Shown here piece after piece: positions 7,994 through 17,122 of a DNA stretch of 64,000 nt; the stretch's first letter is position 1, and each line of letters opens with the position of its first letter. Position numbers and translations under genes: made by a program. Location: positions 310,001 to 374,000 of the forward strand of contig NZ_SRWZ01000001.1 of assembly GCF_004804355.1 (NCBI RefSeq), written 5' to 3'. Origin of the DNA: Cognatitamlana onchidii (GTDB lineage Bacteria; Bacteroidota; Bacteroidia; Flavobacteriales; Flavobacteriaceae). The notes beneath the pieces are model-generated. The model did no database searches. It saw only the letters and a list, made by a program, of their open reading frames with translations, and had not been told where the DNA came from.

Positions 7994-8770
7994 ATGACAA
8001 AAAGGCCACTAATTCTAGTTACAAATGATGATGGCATAAGTGCTCCCGGATTGAGAACTCTTGTTGCGGTAATGAATACGATAGGAGACGTTGTTGTGGT
8101 TGCACCTGATAGCCCTCAAAGCGGCATGGGACATGCCATAACCTTAGATTCAACATTATTTGCTGAACAAGTTTTTTTTGACAAAGGCCCTCAAAAGGAA
8201 TACAGTTGTTCAGGTACCCCAGCAGATTGCGTGAAATTGGCCGTTAGGGAAATTTTAGATAGAAAGCCAGACCTTTGCGTTTCTGGAATTAATCACGGTT
8301 CTAACTCAGCCATAAATGTTATTTATTCTGGCACCATGAGTGCCGCTATCGAAGCTGGTATTGAAGGTATTCCGGCAGTTGGTTTTTCTCTTTTAGATTA
8401 CAGTTGGAACGCTAGTTTTGACGCCTCAAAACCTTTTGTTAAACGTATCGCTGAAAGTGTTTTAAAACATGGAATTCCTGAAGGCATTGTATTAAACGTA
8501 AATATCCCTAATATTCCTAAAAAGGATATTAAAGGCATTAAAGTTTGTAGACAAGCAAAATCTAATTGGGTTGAAGAGTTTGATAAACGCAAAACACCAC
8601 AAGGTAAAGATTACTATTGGCTTACAGGGAAATTTGTGAACCTAGATGGAGGCCAGGATACAGATGAGTGGGCTTTAGAAAATGGCTACATATCGCTGGT
8701 GCCTTCTCAATTTGATTTAACAGCGCATCATTTTATAAAAAATTTAAACTCTTGGAATTTTAATGTATAA
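7994..8770 (+). CDS. surE: 5'/3'-nucleotidase SurE
   Basis: SurE dephosphorylates nucleoside 5' and 3' monophosphates using a divalent metal. The start MTKRPLILVTNDDGISAPGL carries the hallmark N-D-D-G (Asp12 and Asp13 bind metal). SGINHGSNSAINVIYSGTMSAA is the second conserved block. 258 aa, normal. The frame continues upstream to a GTG at 7943, but those residues have no family counterpart and a promoter-like TATTTTAG lies within them, so the ATG at 7994 is preferred. It overlaps the next small gene by 8 bases and heads a run with lpxB and an NlpC/P60 gene. Confidence 0.94.
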   Translation: MTKRPLILVTNDDGISAPGLRTLVAVMNTIGDVVVVAPDSPQSGMGHAITLDSTLFAEQVFFDKGPQKEYSCSGTPADCVKLAVREILDRKPDLCVSGINHGSNSAINVIYSGTMSAAIEAGIEGIPAVGFSLLDYSWNASFDASKPFVKRIAESVLKHGIPEGIVLNVNIPNIPKKDIKGIKVCRQAKSNWVEEFDKRKTPQGKDYYWLTGKFVNLDGGQDTDEWALENGYISLVPSQFDLTAHHFIKNLNSWNFNV

Positions 8771-9047
8771 GAAAGAAATTGTTAAAGGTATGCTTGTTGG
8801 CCTTATTGCTAATACCATTGGTTTGTTTTTTGCTGCTAATATTTTAGGCCAAGGTGATGATTTTACAAATGTCATTAAGGCTGCTGCGTCAGAGGGCTTT
8901 TTGGGAAAATTAATTAGCTTGGGTGCTATTTTAAACCTCATTGCTTTCTTTATATTTATTAGAAGAAAAGAAGATTACAGAGCCCGAGGTGTTTTATTAA
9001 TAACTGTTTTTATTGCAGTTTTTACTTTTGTTTTTAAACTCTTTTAA
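8763..9047 (+). CDS. Small conserved-looking membrane protein between surE and lpxB
   Basis: A 94-residue protein with three hydrophobic segments: about residues 8-27 (KGMLVGLIANTIGLFFAAN), 48-66 (LGKLISLGAILNLIAFFIF) and 76-94. RRKEDYRARG forms a positively charged loop between the second and third. The start overlaps the end of surE, and the stop is five bases before lpxB, so it is translated from the same message. I recognise no domain. A role in envelope or lipid A assembly is only a guess from position. Real rather than spurious because of the operon fit and clean TM pattern. Confidence 0.8.
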   Translation: MYKKEIVKGMLVGLIANTIGLFFAANILGQGDDFTNVIKAAASEGFLGKLISLGAILNLIAFFIFIRRKEDYRARGVLLITVFIAVFTFVFKLF

Positions 9048-9052
9048 AAGGG

Positions 9053-10171
9053 ATGAAGTATTACATTTTAGCAGGAGAAGCATCTGGAGATTTACATGGC
9101 TCAAACCTAATAAAAGCCTTATTAAAGCAAGATGAACAGGCTAAGATTAGGTTTTGGGGAGGTGACCTTATGGAAACTGCTGGTGGCACTTTAGTAAAGC
9201 ATTATAAAGAACGTGCTTTCATGGGATTTACTGAGGTTATCATGAACCTAAACAAAATATTTAAACTCATCTCATTTTGTAAAAGAGACATTCAAAAGTT
9301 CCATCCAGATGTGGTAATTTTCATAGACAATTCAGGCTTTAACTTACGCATTGCTAAATGGGCCAAAAGCGCTGGATTTAGAACGAATTATTATATCTCC
9401 CCTCAAGTATGGGCCTCTCGCGCAAGTCGTGTTAAAGCTATAAAACGCGATATTGATGCCATGTTTGTTATTTTACCCTTTGTGAAACCTTTTTACGAAA
9501 AGTACAATTATAATGTAACTTTTGTAGGACACCCCTTGATTGATGCTATTGCAAACAGAAAACAAGTTGGAGAATATGCATTTAGAGATCAATATAAATT
9601 AAGCAACAAACCAATAATAGCCCTGCTTCCTGGAAGCAGGAAACAAGAAATCACTAAAATGCTTTCAGTCATGTTAAGTTTGGTAACTGAATACCCAGAC
9701 TATCAGTTTGTGATTGCGGGTGCCCCAAGTCAAGATTACAGTTTCTATCAAACCTTCATTAAGTCTGAAAACGTAAAATTTATAACTAATAGAACTTATG
9801 ACTTATTAAGTATTTCCTATGCTGCCCTAGTAACTTCTGGAACTGCCACCCTAGAAACTGCTTTATTTAAAGTCCCCCAAGTGGTTTGCTATAAAGGCGG
9901 TGCCATTTCTTATCACATTGCAAAACGAATTATTACTTTAAAATTTATTTCGCTTGTAAATTTAGTTATGGATAAGGCTGTTGTAACTGAACTTATTCAA
10001 GATGACTTTAACAAAAATTCCTTAAAAACTGAACTTGATAAATTGCTAAACCATGAGCATAGAAAACAAATGTTCTTAGACTATTTTGAATTAGAAAAGA
10101 CATTAGGAGGAAAAGGCGCTAGTGAAAAAACAGCTCGCTTAATTTATCAAGGCATACAACCTACGCAATGA
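9053..10171 (+). CDS. lpxB: Lipid-A-disaccharide synthase LpxB
   Basis: LpxB condenses UDP-2,3-diacylglucosamine with lipid X to make the lipid A disaccharide at the inner membrane (GT19). The start YYILAGEASGDLHGSNLI is diagnostic. Other blocks are MGFTEVIMNL, VVIFIDNSGFNLRIAK, YYISPQVWASRASRVK, FVGHPLID, ALLPGSRKQEI and the late TSGTATLETALF nucleotide-sugar site. 372 aa, full length. It lies in a tight operon: 5 bases after the small membrane gene, and its stop overlaps the next ATG (ATGA). Confidence 0.96.
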   Translation: MKYYILAGEASGDLHGSNLIKALLKQDEQAKIRFWGGDLMETAGGTLVKHYKERAFMGFTEVIMNLNKIFKLISFCKRDIQKFHPDVVIFIDNSGFNLRIAKWAKSAGFRTNYYISPQVWASRASRVKAIKRDIDAMFVILPFVKPFYEKYNYNVTFVGHPLIDAIANRKQVGEYAFRDQYKLSNKPIIALLPGSRKQEITKMLSVMLSLVTEYPDYQFVIAGAPSQDYSFYQTFIKSENVKFITNRTYDLLSISYAALVTSGTATLETALFKVPQVVCYKGGAISYHIAKRIITLKFISLVNLVMDKAVVTELIQDDFNKNSLKTELDKLLNHEHRKQMFLDYFELEKTLGGKGASEKTARLIYQGIQPTQ

Positions 10172-10728
10172 AAAAAACGCTTATTATTCTAATTCTTGGA
10201 AGCTGCCTACTTGCTTGCAAAGCATCTAGAAAATCTGGGAGAAAGCAAAAAAATCGAGTTGAAGTCGTTCAAAAAAATTCAACGCAAGAATCAAACAAGA
10301 TAGCTGATAAAAAAAAGGCTAAAAAGAAAAAAGAAACCCCAAAGTCTCAAGCAGACCAGATTATTGATTACGCAAAACAATTTGAAGGTGTACGCTATAA
10401 ATGGGGAGGTACTACAAAATCTGGTATGGATTGTTCTGGGTTAGTCTATGAATCTTTCAAAACATACGATATTACGCTTCCAAGAATATCAAGGGACATG
10501 GCTAAAAAAGGAAAAAAAGTTTCTTTAAAAAAAGTACTGCGTGGCGACTTATTATTTTTTAAAACGGGCAACAGACGTAACTCTATAAATCATGTGGGAC
10601 TTATTGTAGCCATTAGAAACAATGATATAGAATTCATTCATGCTACAAGTAGTAAAGGGGTTATAGTCTCCCATCTAAACGAAACCTATTGGTTAAAAGC
10701 TTTTCATGAGGCTAGGCGTATTTTGTAA
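10168..10728 (+). CDS. NlpC/P60 (C40) peptidoglycan hydrolase, lipoprotein
   Basis: A cell-wall cysteine endopeptidase that probably cuts the stem peptide between D-Glu and the diamino acid. MKKTLIILILGSCLLAC ends in a lipobox with Cys17. A very basic linker (residues 20-57, many Lys) follows, then the NlpC/P60 domain: SGMDCSGLVYESF with catalytic Cys89, NHVGLIV with His142, and EFIHATS with His158 as the third polar residue. 186 aa. The ATGA overlap with lpxB shows coupled expression. The export signal places it in the periplasm, on the inner or outer membrane. Confidence 0.92.
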   Translation: MKKTLIILILGSCLLACKASRKSGRKQKNRVEVVQKNSTQESNKIADKKKAKKKKETPKSQADQIIDYAKQFEGVRYKWGGTTKSGMDCSGLVYESFKTYDITLPRISRDMAKKGKKVSLKKVLRGDLLFFKTGNRRNSINHVGLIVAIRNNDIEFIHATSSKGVIVSHLNETYWLKAFHEARRIL

Positions 10729-10751
10729 GATTTTTTATATATTACAGCAAC

Positions 10752-12791
10752 ATGCCTTTGCTGAATTTTAATATTATTAAATTAACGATATGCCTAATTT
10801 CTGGCATTATCATAGGGTACTATTTTAACATCTCCCTTAGGCTTTCTATTTGTATTTGTGGAATCCTATTTAGCATGCTATTAGCCGCTTATACGTTTTC
10901 AAAAAACAGGATAAAAAAAACTATTTGGTTTGGAGTTATTTCCATGATTACAATGCTTTCAATAGGCATTCTTATAATCAATTTTCATAATCCAAAAAAC
11001 AACCCAGACCATTATTCTCATTACATTTCAAATAGCCTTAAAAATAATGAGACTATATGTTTTCGAATAAGAGAAGTATTAAAACCAGGATTATATTACA
11101 ATAAATATATTATCGATATTATTTCGATTAATGATAATCCCGTATCTGGCCGATTACTTCTTAACATCAAAAAAAGCCCTCACAACGTATCACCTAATGT
11201 TGATGACACCTATATTACTAGAAGCTCTTTTAAAAACTTGACTTCGCCACTAAATCCCCACCAATTTGATTATAAAAACTACCTCAAAAAGAACTATATA
11301 TATCAGCAATTATTTATTGATGCTCAAAATTTGCTAAATACTAATTCGAGTAAGCTAACGCTTTTAGGTGTTGCCGACCATATTCGGGATTACGTTAACC
11401 TTAAACTTGAATCATACCATTTTAGTCATGATGAATTAGCCATAATCAATGCACTACTGCTTGGACAAAGACAAGAGATCAGCCAAGAGGTTTATTCAAA
11501 TTACTCGAACGCTGGTGCCATACATATTCTTGCTGTATCTGGACTACACATTGGCATAATTCTAATCCTCTTAAACTTTGTTTTAAAACCTCTTGAGTAT
11601 TACAGGAGAGGTAAGCTTATCAAAATGCTTATAATTATTTGCCTATTATGGAGCTTCGCCCTTATAACTGGATTATCTGCCTCTGTTACCCGAGCGGTAA
11701 CCATGTTCAGTATTTTGGCTATTGCCACGAATTTAAAAAGACCAACCAACATTTATAATACACTGGCTATAAGCATGCTCATCATATTGCTTTGTAAACC
11801 TTTATTTTTATTTGATATAGGTTTTCAACTAAGCTACGCGGCTGTTTTTGCAATTGTTTTAATAGACCCATTTCTATACAAACTCTGGCAACCGTCAAAT
11901 AAACTTTTCAACCTATACTGGCACACCCTAACTATAACTATATCAGCCCAGTTAGGAATTATTCCAATTAGCCTCTATTACTTTCATCAATTCCCTGGTC
12001 TATTCTTTATATCAAACCTAATTATTGTACCGTTATTAGGCTTTATTCTCGGCTATGGTATTCTTGTTTTAATATTAGCTGCAATAAACGTTCTACCACA
12101 AGCCCTCGCAAATTTTTACGGTTTTGTTATTGAGACTATGAATAGCTTTGTAAAATGGATTGCTACTCAGGAAACCTTTTTATTTAAAGACATTTCATTC
12201 CCTGTTGTCTATGTTTTTACATTTTATTTTTTGATTTTAACCCTTATTCGATTTCTTATTAAACAAAATTACCAAACACTTAAATGGCTGCTTATTTCTA
12301 TACTGATTCTGCAATTGGGTGTTGTTTACAATGCCATAAGCACAACTTCTAATGAGTTTGTTATTTTTCATAAAAGCCGACATACCATACTTGGAAACCT
12401 ACAAAACAGGAAAGCACAAATAGCCCATGATTTCGACAACGCTACAAAATCAGGTTATAATATCATTAAAGACTACAAAATTGGAAAACAAATTAGAGAG
12501 GTCGCGTTTACTAAAGTTTTACCAGTTTACAGGATAGACAATAAAAACTTACTAGTTATAGATAGTCTAGGAGTCTATAAACCAAAGTCCTTCAAACCAG
12601 ACTATGTATTAATAACTCAGTCTCCAAAAATCAACTTAACAAGGCTTATTGACTCATTGCAACCCAAATATATTATTGCAGACGGGAGCAACTACCCAAG
12701 TTATATTAAAAGATGGTCGAACATTTGCCTAGAAAAAAATACTTCATTCCATCAAACTAGTAAAGATGGTGCTTTTGTTATTAGACAGTGA
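10752..12791 (+). CDS. comEC: ComEC/Rec2 family DNA-uptake channel protein
   Basis: Polytopic inner-membrane protein of 679 aa. The N-terminal region (to about residue 210) has two early TMs and a DUF4131/OB-like soluble part (LTSPLNPHQFDYKNYL). The Competence domain starts at the hallmark ILAVSGLHIGIILILL and continues through about eight TM segments to about residue 530. The C-terminal region of about 150 residues resembles the position of the usual metallo-beta-lactamase domain but shows no HxHxDH metal motif. ComEC carries single-stranded DNA across the inner membrane during transformation. Convergent with the following thioredoxin gene, only 12 bases between stops. Confidence 0.92.
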   Translation: MPLLNFNIIKLTICLISGIIIGYYFNISLRLSICICGILFSMLLAAYTFSKNRIKKTIWFGVISMITMLSIGILIINFHNPKNNPDHYSHYISNSLKNNETICFRIREVLKPGLYYNKYIIDIISINDNPVSGRLLLNIKKSPHNVSPNVDDTYITRSSFKNLTSPLNPHQFDYKNYLKKNYIYQQLFIDAQNLLNTNSSKLTLLGVADHIRDYVNLKLESYHFSHDELAIINALLLGQRQEISQEVYSNYSNAGAIHILAVSGLHIGIILILLNFVLKPLEYYRRGKLIKMLIIICLLWSFALITGLSASVTRAVTMFSILAIATNLKRPTNIYNTLAISMLIILLCKPLFLFDIGFQLSYAAVFAIVLIDPFLYKLWQPSNKLFNLYWHTLTITISAQLGIIPISLYYFHQFPGLFFISNLIIVPLLGFILGYGILVLILAAINVLPQALANFYGFVIETMNSFVKWIATQETFLFKDISFPVVYVFTFYFLILTLIRFLIKQNYQTLKWLLISILILQLGVVYNAISTTSNEFVIFHKSRHTILGNLQNRKAQIAHDFDNATKSGYNIIKDYKIGKQIREVAFTKVLPVYRIDNKNLLVIDSLGVYKPKSFKPDYVLITQSPKINLTRLIDSLQPKYIIADGSNYPSYIKRWSNICLEKNTSFHQTSKDGAFVIRQ

Positions 12792-12803
12792 ATCTAAACT
12801 AAT

Positions 12804-13280
12804 CTAAATGTCTTTTTCAACAATATTATTAGCGACATCCAACCACTTTTCAGCGCCACCCCTTACATAGCCTGTACGCCCAAGGCTCTTTAAATTAGTA
12901 CGGCCGTCTGTCGTTTTTTCTGGTGACACAAAATAAACAGTTGGATACCCTCTAACTTTAAAGATACTTTGAAGATGCTGGTTTTGCCCCCTCGTTTTAT
13001 CGTCTTGAGGGGTTCTCTTAGGAAAATCAATTTCAACTAAAACCACACTATCAGACCAAGCTTGAAAGTCTGATGTCATAAACACTTCTTTTTGAAGTTT
13101 TTTACACCATCCACACCAATCTGAACCTGTAAAAAACAACATCATCTTTTTGTTTTCCTTTGTAGCAATATCAAGTGCTTTTTCCATGTCGGTATGCCAA
13201 GTTAATTCCTGAGCATGTACAGTAGCAACTACTAAGAAAAATGCGAAATAAGTGAATAGAATCTTTTTCATAACTTTCAA
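12804..13280 (-). CDS. Secreted thioredoxin-like protein (CGWC)
   Basis: A 158-residue periplasmic thioredoxin-fold protein. The signal peptide MKVMKKILFTYFAFFLVVATVHAQ should be cleaved after AQ; an internal ATG (MKKILF) is an equally good start. The redox motif W-C-G-W-C-K is at residues 55-60 (Cys56, Cys59), and the conserved cis-Pro occurs in VRGYPTVYFVS. The pattern is that of DsbD-gamma/thioredoxin_7 proteins (KENKKMMLFFTGSDWCGWC). Likely reduces or isomerises disulfides of envelope proteins. It follows a second thioredoxin-like gene by three bases, so the pair is coexpressed. Confidence 0.87.
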   Translation of the reverse strand: MKVMKKILFTYFAFFLVVATVHAQELTWHTDMEKALDIATKENKKMMLFFTGSDWCGWCKKLQKEVFMTSDFQAWSDSVVLVEIDFPKRTPQDDKTRGQNQHLQSIFKVRGYPTVYFVSPEKTTDGRTNLKSLGRTGYVRGGAEKWLDVANNIVEKDI

Positions 13281-13283
13281 ACT

Positions 13284-13832
13284 TTACCCTCCATTAAACA
13301 CAGGTGTAAAGGCTTTATAATAAGCACTGAACTCCTCTTGTGTTGTAATCTTTTTATGGTCGTCTTTTTTAAACATTTTTAAATACAATTCCAACTGTTC
13401 TGGTGTTTTATATCCAGTAATAGGAGCTATTACTTCCGCTTTTTCATCCATAAAAACTATAGTCGGGTAAGCGCTGACTTGTAAATATCTCGCTAATTCA
13501 TGAACCGAGTTTCTCGAATTCTTTCGTGCCGGATCGTAATTAGGGTTTCCAAATTGCTTATTTTTATAATTCAACAATTCATTCCCTTCTCCATTAAACT
13601 TTACGGCATAATAATACTTATTTACATAATTTGCTACATCTGGGTTTTGAAATGTTCTATTATCTAGTAATTTACAAGGACCACACCAATTTGTATAAAC
13701 GTCCATTATAATCTTTCTAGGTGATTTCTTTTGAAGTTCTATAGCCTCTTCAAGGCCCACCCATTGTATTTCTTGAGCCCATGAACTAAAGCTAAATACT
13801 ATAACCACCAATAAAATAATAGTCTTTTTCAT
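13284..13832 (-). CDS. Secreted thioredoxin-like protein (CGPC)
   Basis: A 182-residue thioredoxin-fold protein for export. MKKTIILLVVIVFSFSSWAQ is a clean signal peptide. The redox site is NWCGPCK with Cys50 and Cys53, and the cis-Pro block is VSAYPTIVFMDEKAEV. A C-terminal helical tail (EEFSAYYKAF) follows. The frame could start at 13892, but that start falls inside the terminator hairpin of the upstream transporter gene and would hide the signal peptide; 13832 is much better. It forms a two-gene unit with the CGWC protein downstream. Confidence 0.88.
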   Translation of the reverse strand: MKKTIILLVVIVFSFSSWAQEIQWVGLEEAIELQKKSPRKIIMDVYTNWCGPCKLLDNRTFQNPDVANYVNKYYYAVKFNGEGNELLNYKNKQFGNPNYDPARKNSRNSVHELARYLQVSAYPTIVFMDEKAEVIAPITGYKTPEQLELYLKMFKKDDHKKITTQEEFSAYYKAFTPVFNGG

Positions 13833-13867
13833 AATTATGTAGGTTGCAATACTTGTTCCGAACTTAC

Positions 13868-13896
13868 AAAAAATGCTCCTAAATAGAAGCATTTCA
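13868..13896 (-). terminator. Intrinsic terminator after the POT transporter operon
   Basis: On the minus strand AAATGCT and AGCATTT (13889-13895 and 13872-13878) pair around a short inner CT/AG stem and an ATTT loop, followed by a run of Ts. It separates the DPP IV-POT-POT operon from the thioredoxin pair. Confidence 0.7.
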
Positions 13897-13920
13897 AATG
13901 TTTTTTAACTTTTTTATCGA

Positions 13921-15693
13921 TTAACGAACACCGTGCATTAACTTTTTTAACAACGGATGTAACATAAGGGAGACAAAACCTAACCCAATGGGTATGAATG
14001 TAAAAATCATAAAGAAAAAAGAAAGACCATGCTCATTGGTAATCTTTTCAATATCGCCCCCTACATAATGCGCTAACTTATTACCAATTGCTATGGCTAA
14101 ATAATAAACACCAAACATAAACGCAATCATACGTGCAGGTATTAGCTTACTTAAATAAGACAGCCCCATAGGGGATAAACACATTTCACCTAAGGTATGG
14201 AACAAATAAGCAAATACCAACCAAGCCATACTTAAGCTCGCCGTTTCTGCGCCCAAGGGTACATCTTTAGCCCCAAAAGCCAAAAACCCAAACCCTAGTC
14301 CTAAAAGGAATAGCCCCAAGAAATACTTAACAGACGCTGGAGGATTGTATTTACTATCCCACCATTTTGTAAATAAAGGCGCAAAAATGATAATAAATAA
14401 AGAATTAAGGATAGCGAACCAAGTTATGGGCACTTCGGTTTCGGTAGATTGAAATTCATAATATATTTTATATAACACAATAACCCAAACAATCACAAAG
14501 CTAAACCCAAGAATGATATTTGAAAGACCTATTCTATTAAACGTTTTCCTAAACAAACTCAATAAAACATATGTAATAACACCTAATGGCACTACTGTAA
14601 CTATTAAATCTACAATCTTAAAAGTCGTGGCCGTACCACCTTCTAAAATTCTATTGGTATAATCTCTCGTGTAGAGAGGAAGCGAACCAGCAGCCTGTTC
14701 GAAAGCGGCCCAGAAAAAGATGGTAAAAATACAGAATATTGAAAACGCAATCATTCTATCTCGCTCCAAAGATGTATATCTTGGTATTCTTACAAGTAAC
14801 AACAATATAAAAGAAATAGCCGCTAGTAATGCAAAAAATAAGGAATCTGATAAACCTCCAATAGTAAAGTTAAAAGCTTGAATCCCACCTATTTTACTAA
14901 GGGGATCATTAATAATAAAAATGATTGCCGATATAGAAAAAATAGCAACCAAAATATAATCAAAAACTGAAAAGGGATTTAACTGCACAGTAGGCGCTTT
15001 ATCTGCATTACTAGACTTTGCTGTTTGCTCAAGACCTTCACTTTTATTAACAGGTTTATCTCCTATAGTCCCAAATAAAGGTTGTGCAAAATAAAACTGT
15101 AGCATCCCTAACAACATAAAAATACCGGCCAAACCAAAACCAAAGCTCCAACCAATTTTTTCGCCAACCCATCCACAAAGCATAATGCCAATAAAAGCAC
15201 CCGCATTAACACCCATATAAAAAATGTTGTAAGCACCATCTTTTTTATCATCATGACCCTCATACATTTTGGATATAATAGAGGTCATATTTGGCTTAAA
15301 AAACCCATTTCCAACAATAAGAAAGGCAATACCTATGTATAAAAAAGTAGGTGTTTCTATTGCCATAGAGGCGTGCCCAAGTGTCATTAGCAACGCTCCA
15401 ATAACCACAGCCATTCTATAACCAATTTTATTATCGGCTAACCAGCCTCCAAGTAACGGAGTTAAATAAACCATCATGGCATATGTACCCAACAAAGATA
15501 AGGCTGCCGACGAGCTCCATTCCCATCCTGGGTTATCTCCAAGAAGAGATCCCGTTAAAAAAATAACAAGTATGGCGCGCATGCCGTAATAAGAAAAACG
15601 CTCCCACATTTCCGTAAAAAACAGAACAAACAACCCTGAGGGATGCCCTAAAACTTTGTCTTTAAAAAATTGATCTGTTGAGTTTTCAGCCAT
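13921..15693 (-). CDS. POT-family proton-coupled peptide MFS transporter (long form)
   Basis: Di/tripeptide:H+ symporter of the PTR2/POT branch of the MFS. The signature ExxERFxYYGMRA is at residues 28-38 (EMWERFSYYGMRA), with Glu28, Glu31 and Arg32. The second block GNGFFKPNMTSIISKMYEG marks TM5, and FFWAAFEQAAGSL is the conserved TM7 region. 590 aa with an extra pair of hydrophobic segments in the middle (about 245-300), as in bacterial long POT proteins. Third gene of a DPP IV-POT-POT operon, 10 bases after the previous one, and followed by a terminator. Imports peptides released by the adjacent peptidase. Confidence 0.93.
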   Translation of the reverse strand: MAENSTDQFFKDKVLGHPSGLFVLFFTEMWERFSYYGMRAILVIFLTGSLLGDNPGWEWSSSAALSLLGTYAMMVYLTPLLGGWLADNKIGYRMAVVIGALLMTLGHASMAIETPTFLYIGIAFLIVGNGFFKPNMTSIISKMYEGHDDKKDGAYNIFYMGVNAGAFIGIMLCGWVGEKIGWSFGFGLAGIFMLLGMLQFYFAQPLFGTIGDKPVNKSEGLEQTAKSSNADKAPTVQLNPFSVFDYILVAIFSISAIIFIINDPLSKIGGIQAFNFTIGGLSDSLFFALLAAISFILLLLVRIPRYTSLERDRMIAFSIFCIFTIFFWAAFEQAAGSLPLYTRDYTNRILEGGTATTFKIVDLIVTVVPLGVITYVLLSLFRKTFNRIGLSNIILGFSFVIVWVIVLYKIYYEFQSTETEVPITWFAILNSLFIIIFAPLFTKWWDSKYNPPASVKYFLGLFLLGLGFGFLAFGAKDVPLGAETASLSMAWLVFAYLFHTLGEMCLSPMGLSYLSKLIPARMIAFMFGVYYLAIAIGNKLAHYVGGDIEKITNEHGLSFFFMIFTFIPIGLGFVSLMLHPLLKKLMHGVR

Positions 15694-15703
15694 AATGTTA
15701 TTT

Positions 15704-17098
15704 TTAGTTTTCTATATCTGCTAATTCAAAGCCTTCGGTTAATTCATCCTCTACATTTCGCTCATTATCTTCAGCCCCATGCGTAAGTTTTTCTAATTTA
15801 TTTCTAAACAATAAAACTAACACCCCAAATGCCACACAAAAAACAGCAATACCTGTAAATACAGTAAACTCTCCTAAACCCTCTGCCGATTCACCAAGTA
15901 ATCCAGCTAACTTATTACCAAAACCAGTCATAGCAAAGTAAACCCCCATCATTAAGGATGCATATTTAACTGGAGCTAATTTTGTTATGTAAGATAATGC
16001 CACTGGCGAAATACATAATTCACCAACCGTATGAAATAAATAGGCTAAAACTAACCAATACATTGCTGACGCCCCTGTACTTTCAAACTGCGAAGAAGCA
16101 GCCGACATGAAAAAGAACCCAGTTCCCATTATAATCAGCCCTACAATCATTTTAAATAGGGATGTTGACACTTTTCCTTTTAACTTTCTGTTTGCCCAAA
16201 ATAACGCTACCGATGTTCCAAGAAAAATAATAAACATAGCATTTAAGGATTGAAACCAAGAAGCAGGAACTTCCCACCCCATGAGCATACGATTAGTATT
16301 TTCCATAGCGTAAATATTCATTAATCCCCCAGCTTGCTCAAAGGCTCCCCAGAACACGATAACCAATAAAAACGAAATAAACAGCACAATTACCCTATCC
16401 TTTTCAATCTTTGTTAAAGGCTTATCCATAGCTTCTTTATCTTCTTGGTTGTCTGATGTTCCAAGAAAATTCCCCACATGAGCCAAATGTTTCTGTCCTA
16501 TTACATACTGAATTAAACCAAGAGCCATCCCTATTCCTGCCAATCCGAAACCATAATGCCATCCATGAACTTCTCCAACATACCCAACAATAAGACTGGA
16601 TAAAAAGGCTCCAACATTAATTCCTATATAGAAAATGGTAAATCCTTTATCTCTTCTAATATCACCTTGTTTGTAAAGCCCTCCAACCATTGTTGAAATG
16701 TTTGGCTTAAGCATTCCAACACCTGCTATAATAAGGCCTAGCCCTGAATAAAAAGCCCACATTTCCTCAATAGCCAATATACTATGGCCTAAAACCAACA
16801 AAATACCTCCATACAACACAGATTTCTTTTGACCTAAAAATTTATCTGCAATCCATCCTCCTGGGATAGACATGACATATACCAACATGGTATAAGTTCC
16901 ATAAAGAGAAAGCGCTTCCCCATTCGACCAACCAAGTCCGGCATTTTGACTTTGAGTTTCAGCTACAAGGTATAAAACTAAAATAGCACGCATTCCATAA
17001 TAAGAAAAGCGCTCCCACATCTCTGTAAAGAATAGCACATACAGCCCTACAGGATGCCCAAATAATTCCTTTTGCTTAATTGTTGTTGAATTTGCCAT
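15704..17098 (-). CDS. POT-family proton-coupled peptide MFS transporter (short form)
   Basis: A second POT-family transporter, 464 aa. EMWERFSYYGMRAILVLYL (residues 26-44) and GVGMLKPNISTMVGGLY are the family motifs, and FWGAFEQAGGLMNIYA matches the TM7 block. It lacks most of the central insertion of its 590-residue neighbour and carries an acidic C-terminal tail (EDNERNVEDELTEGFELADIEN). The two neighbours probably arose by duplication and may differ in peptide preference. It lies 24 bases after the DPP IV gene and 10 before the longer transporter. Confidence 0.92.
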   Translation of the reverse strand: MANSTTIKQKELFGHPVGLYVLFFTEMWERFSYYGMRAILVLYLVAETQSQNAGLGWSNGEALSLYGTYTMLVYVMSIPGGWIADKFLGQKKSVLYGGILLVLGHSILAIEEMWAFYSGLGLIIAGVGMLKPNISTMVGGLYKQGDIRRDKGFTIFYIGINVGAFLSSLIVGYVGEVHGWHYGFGLAGIGMALGLIQYVIGQKHLAHVGNFLGTSDNQEDKEAMDKPLTKIEKDRVIVLFISFLLVIVFWGAFEQAGGLMNIYAMENTNRMLMGWEVPASWFQSLNAMFIIFLGTSVALFWANRKLKGKVSTSLFKMIVGLIIMGTGFFFMSAASSQFESTGASAMYWLVLAYLFHTVGELCISPVALSYITKLAPVKYASLMMGVYFAMTGFGNKLAGLLGESAEGLGEFTVFTGIAVFCVAFGVLVLLFRNKLEKLTHGAEDNERNVEDELTEGFELADIEN

Positions 17099-17122
17099 AA
17101 ATCTTCTTAAGTTAATTGTCTA

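Noticed and set aside
13833-13892. Upstream extension of the CGPC thioredoxin gene
   Set aside because: It overlaps a terminator hairpin and would mask a clean signal peptide.
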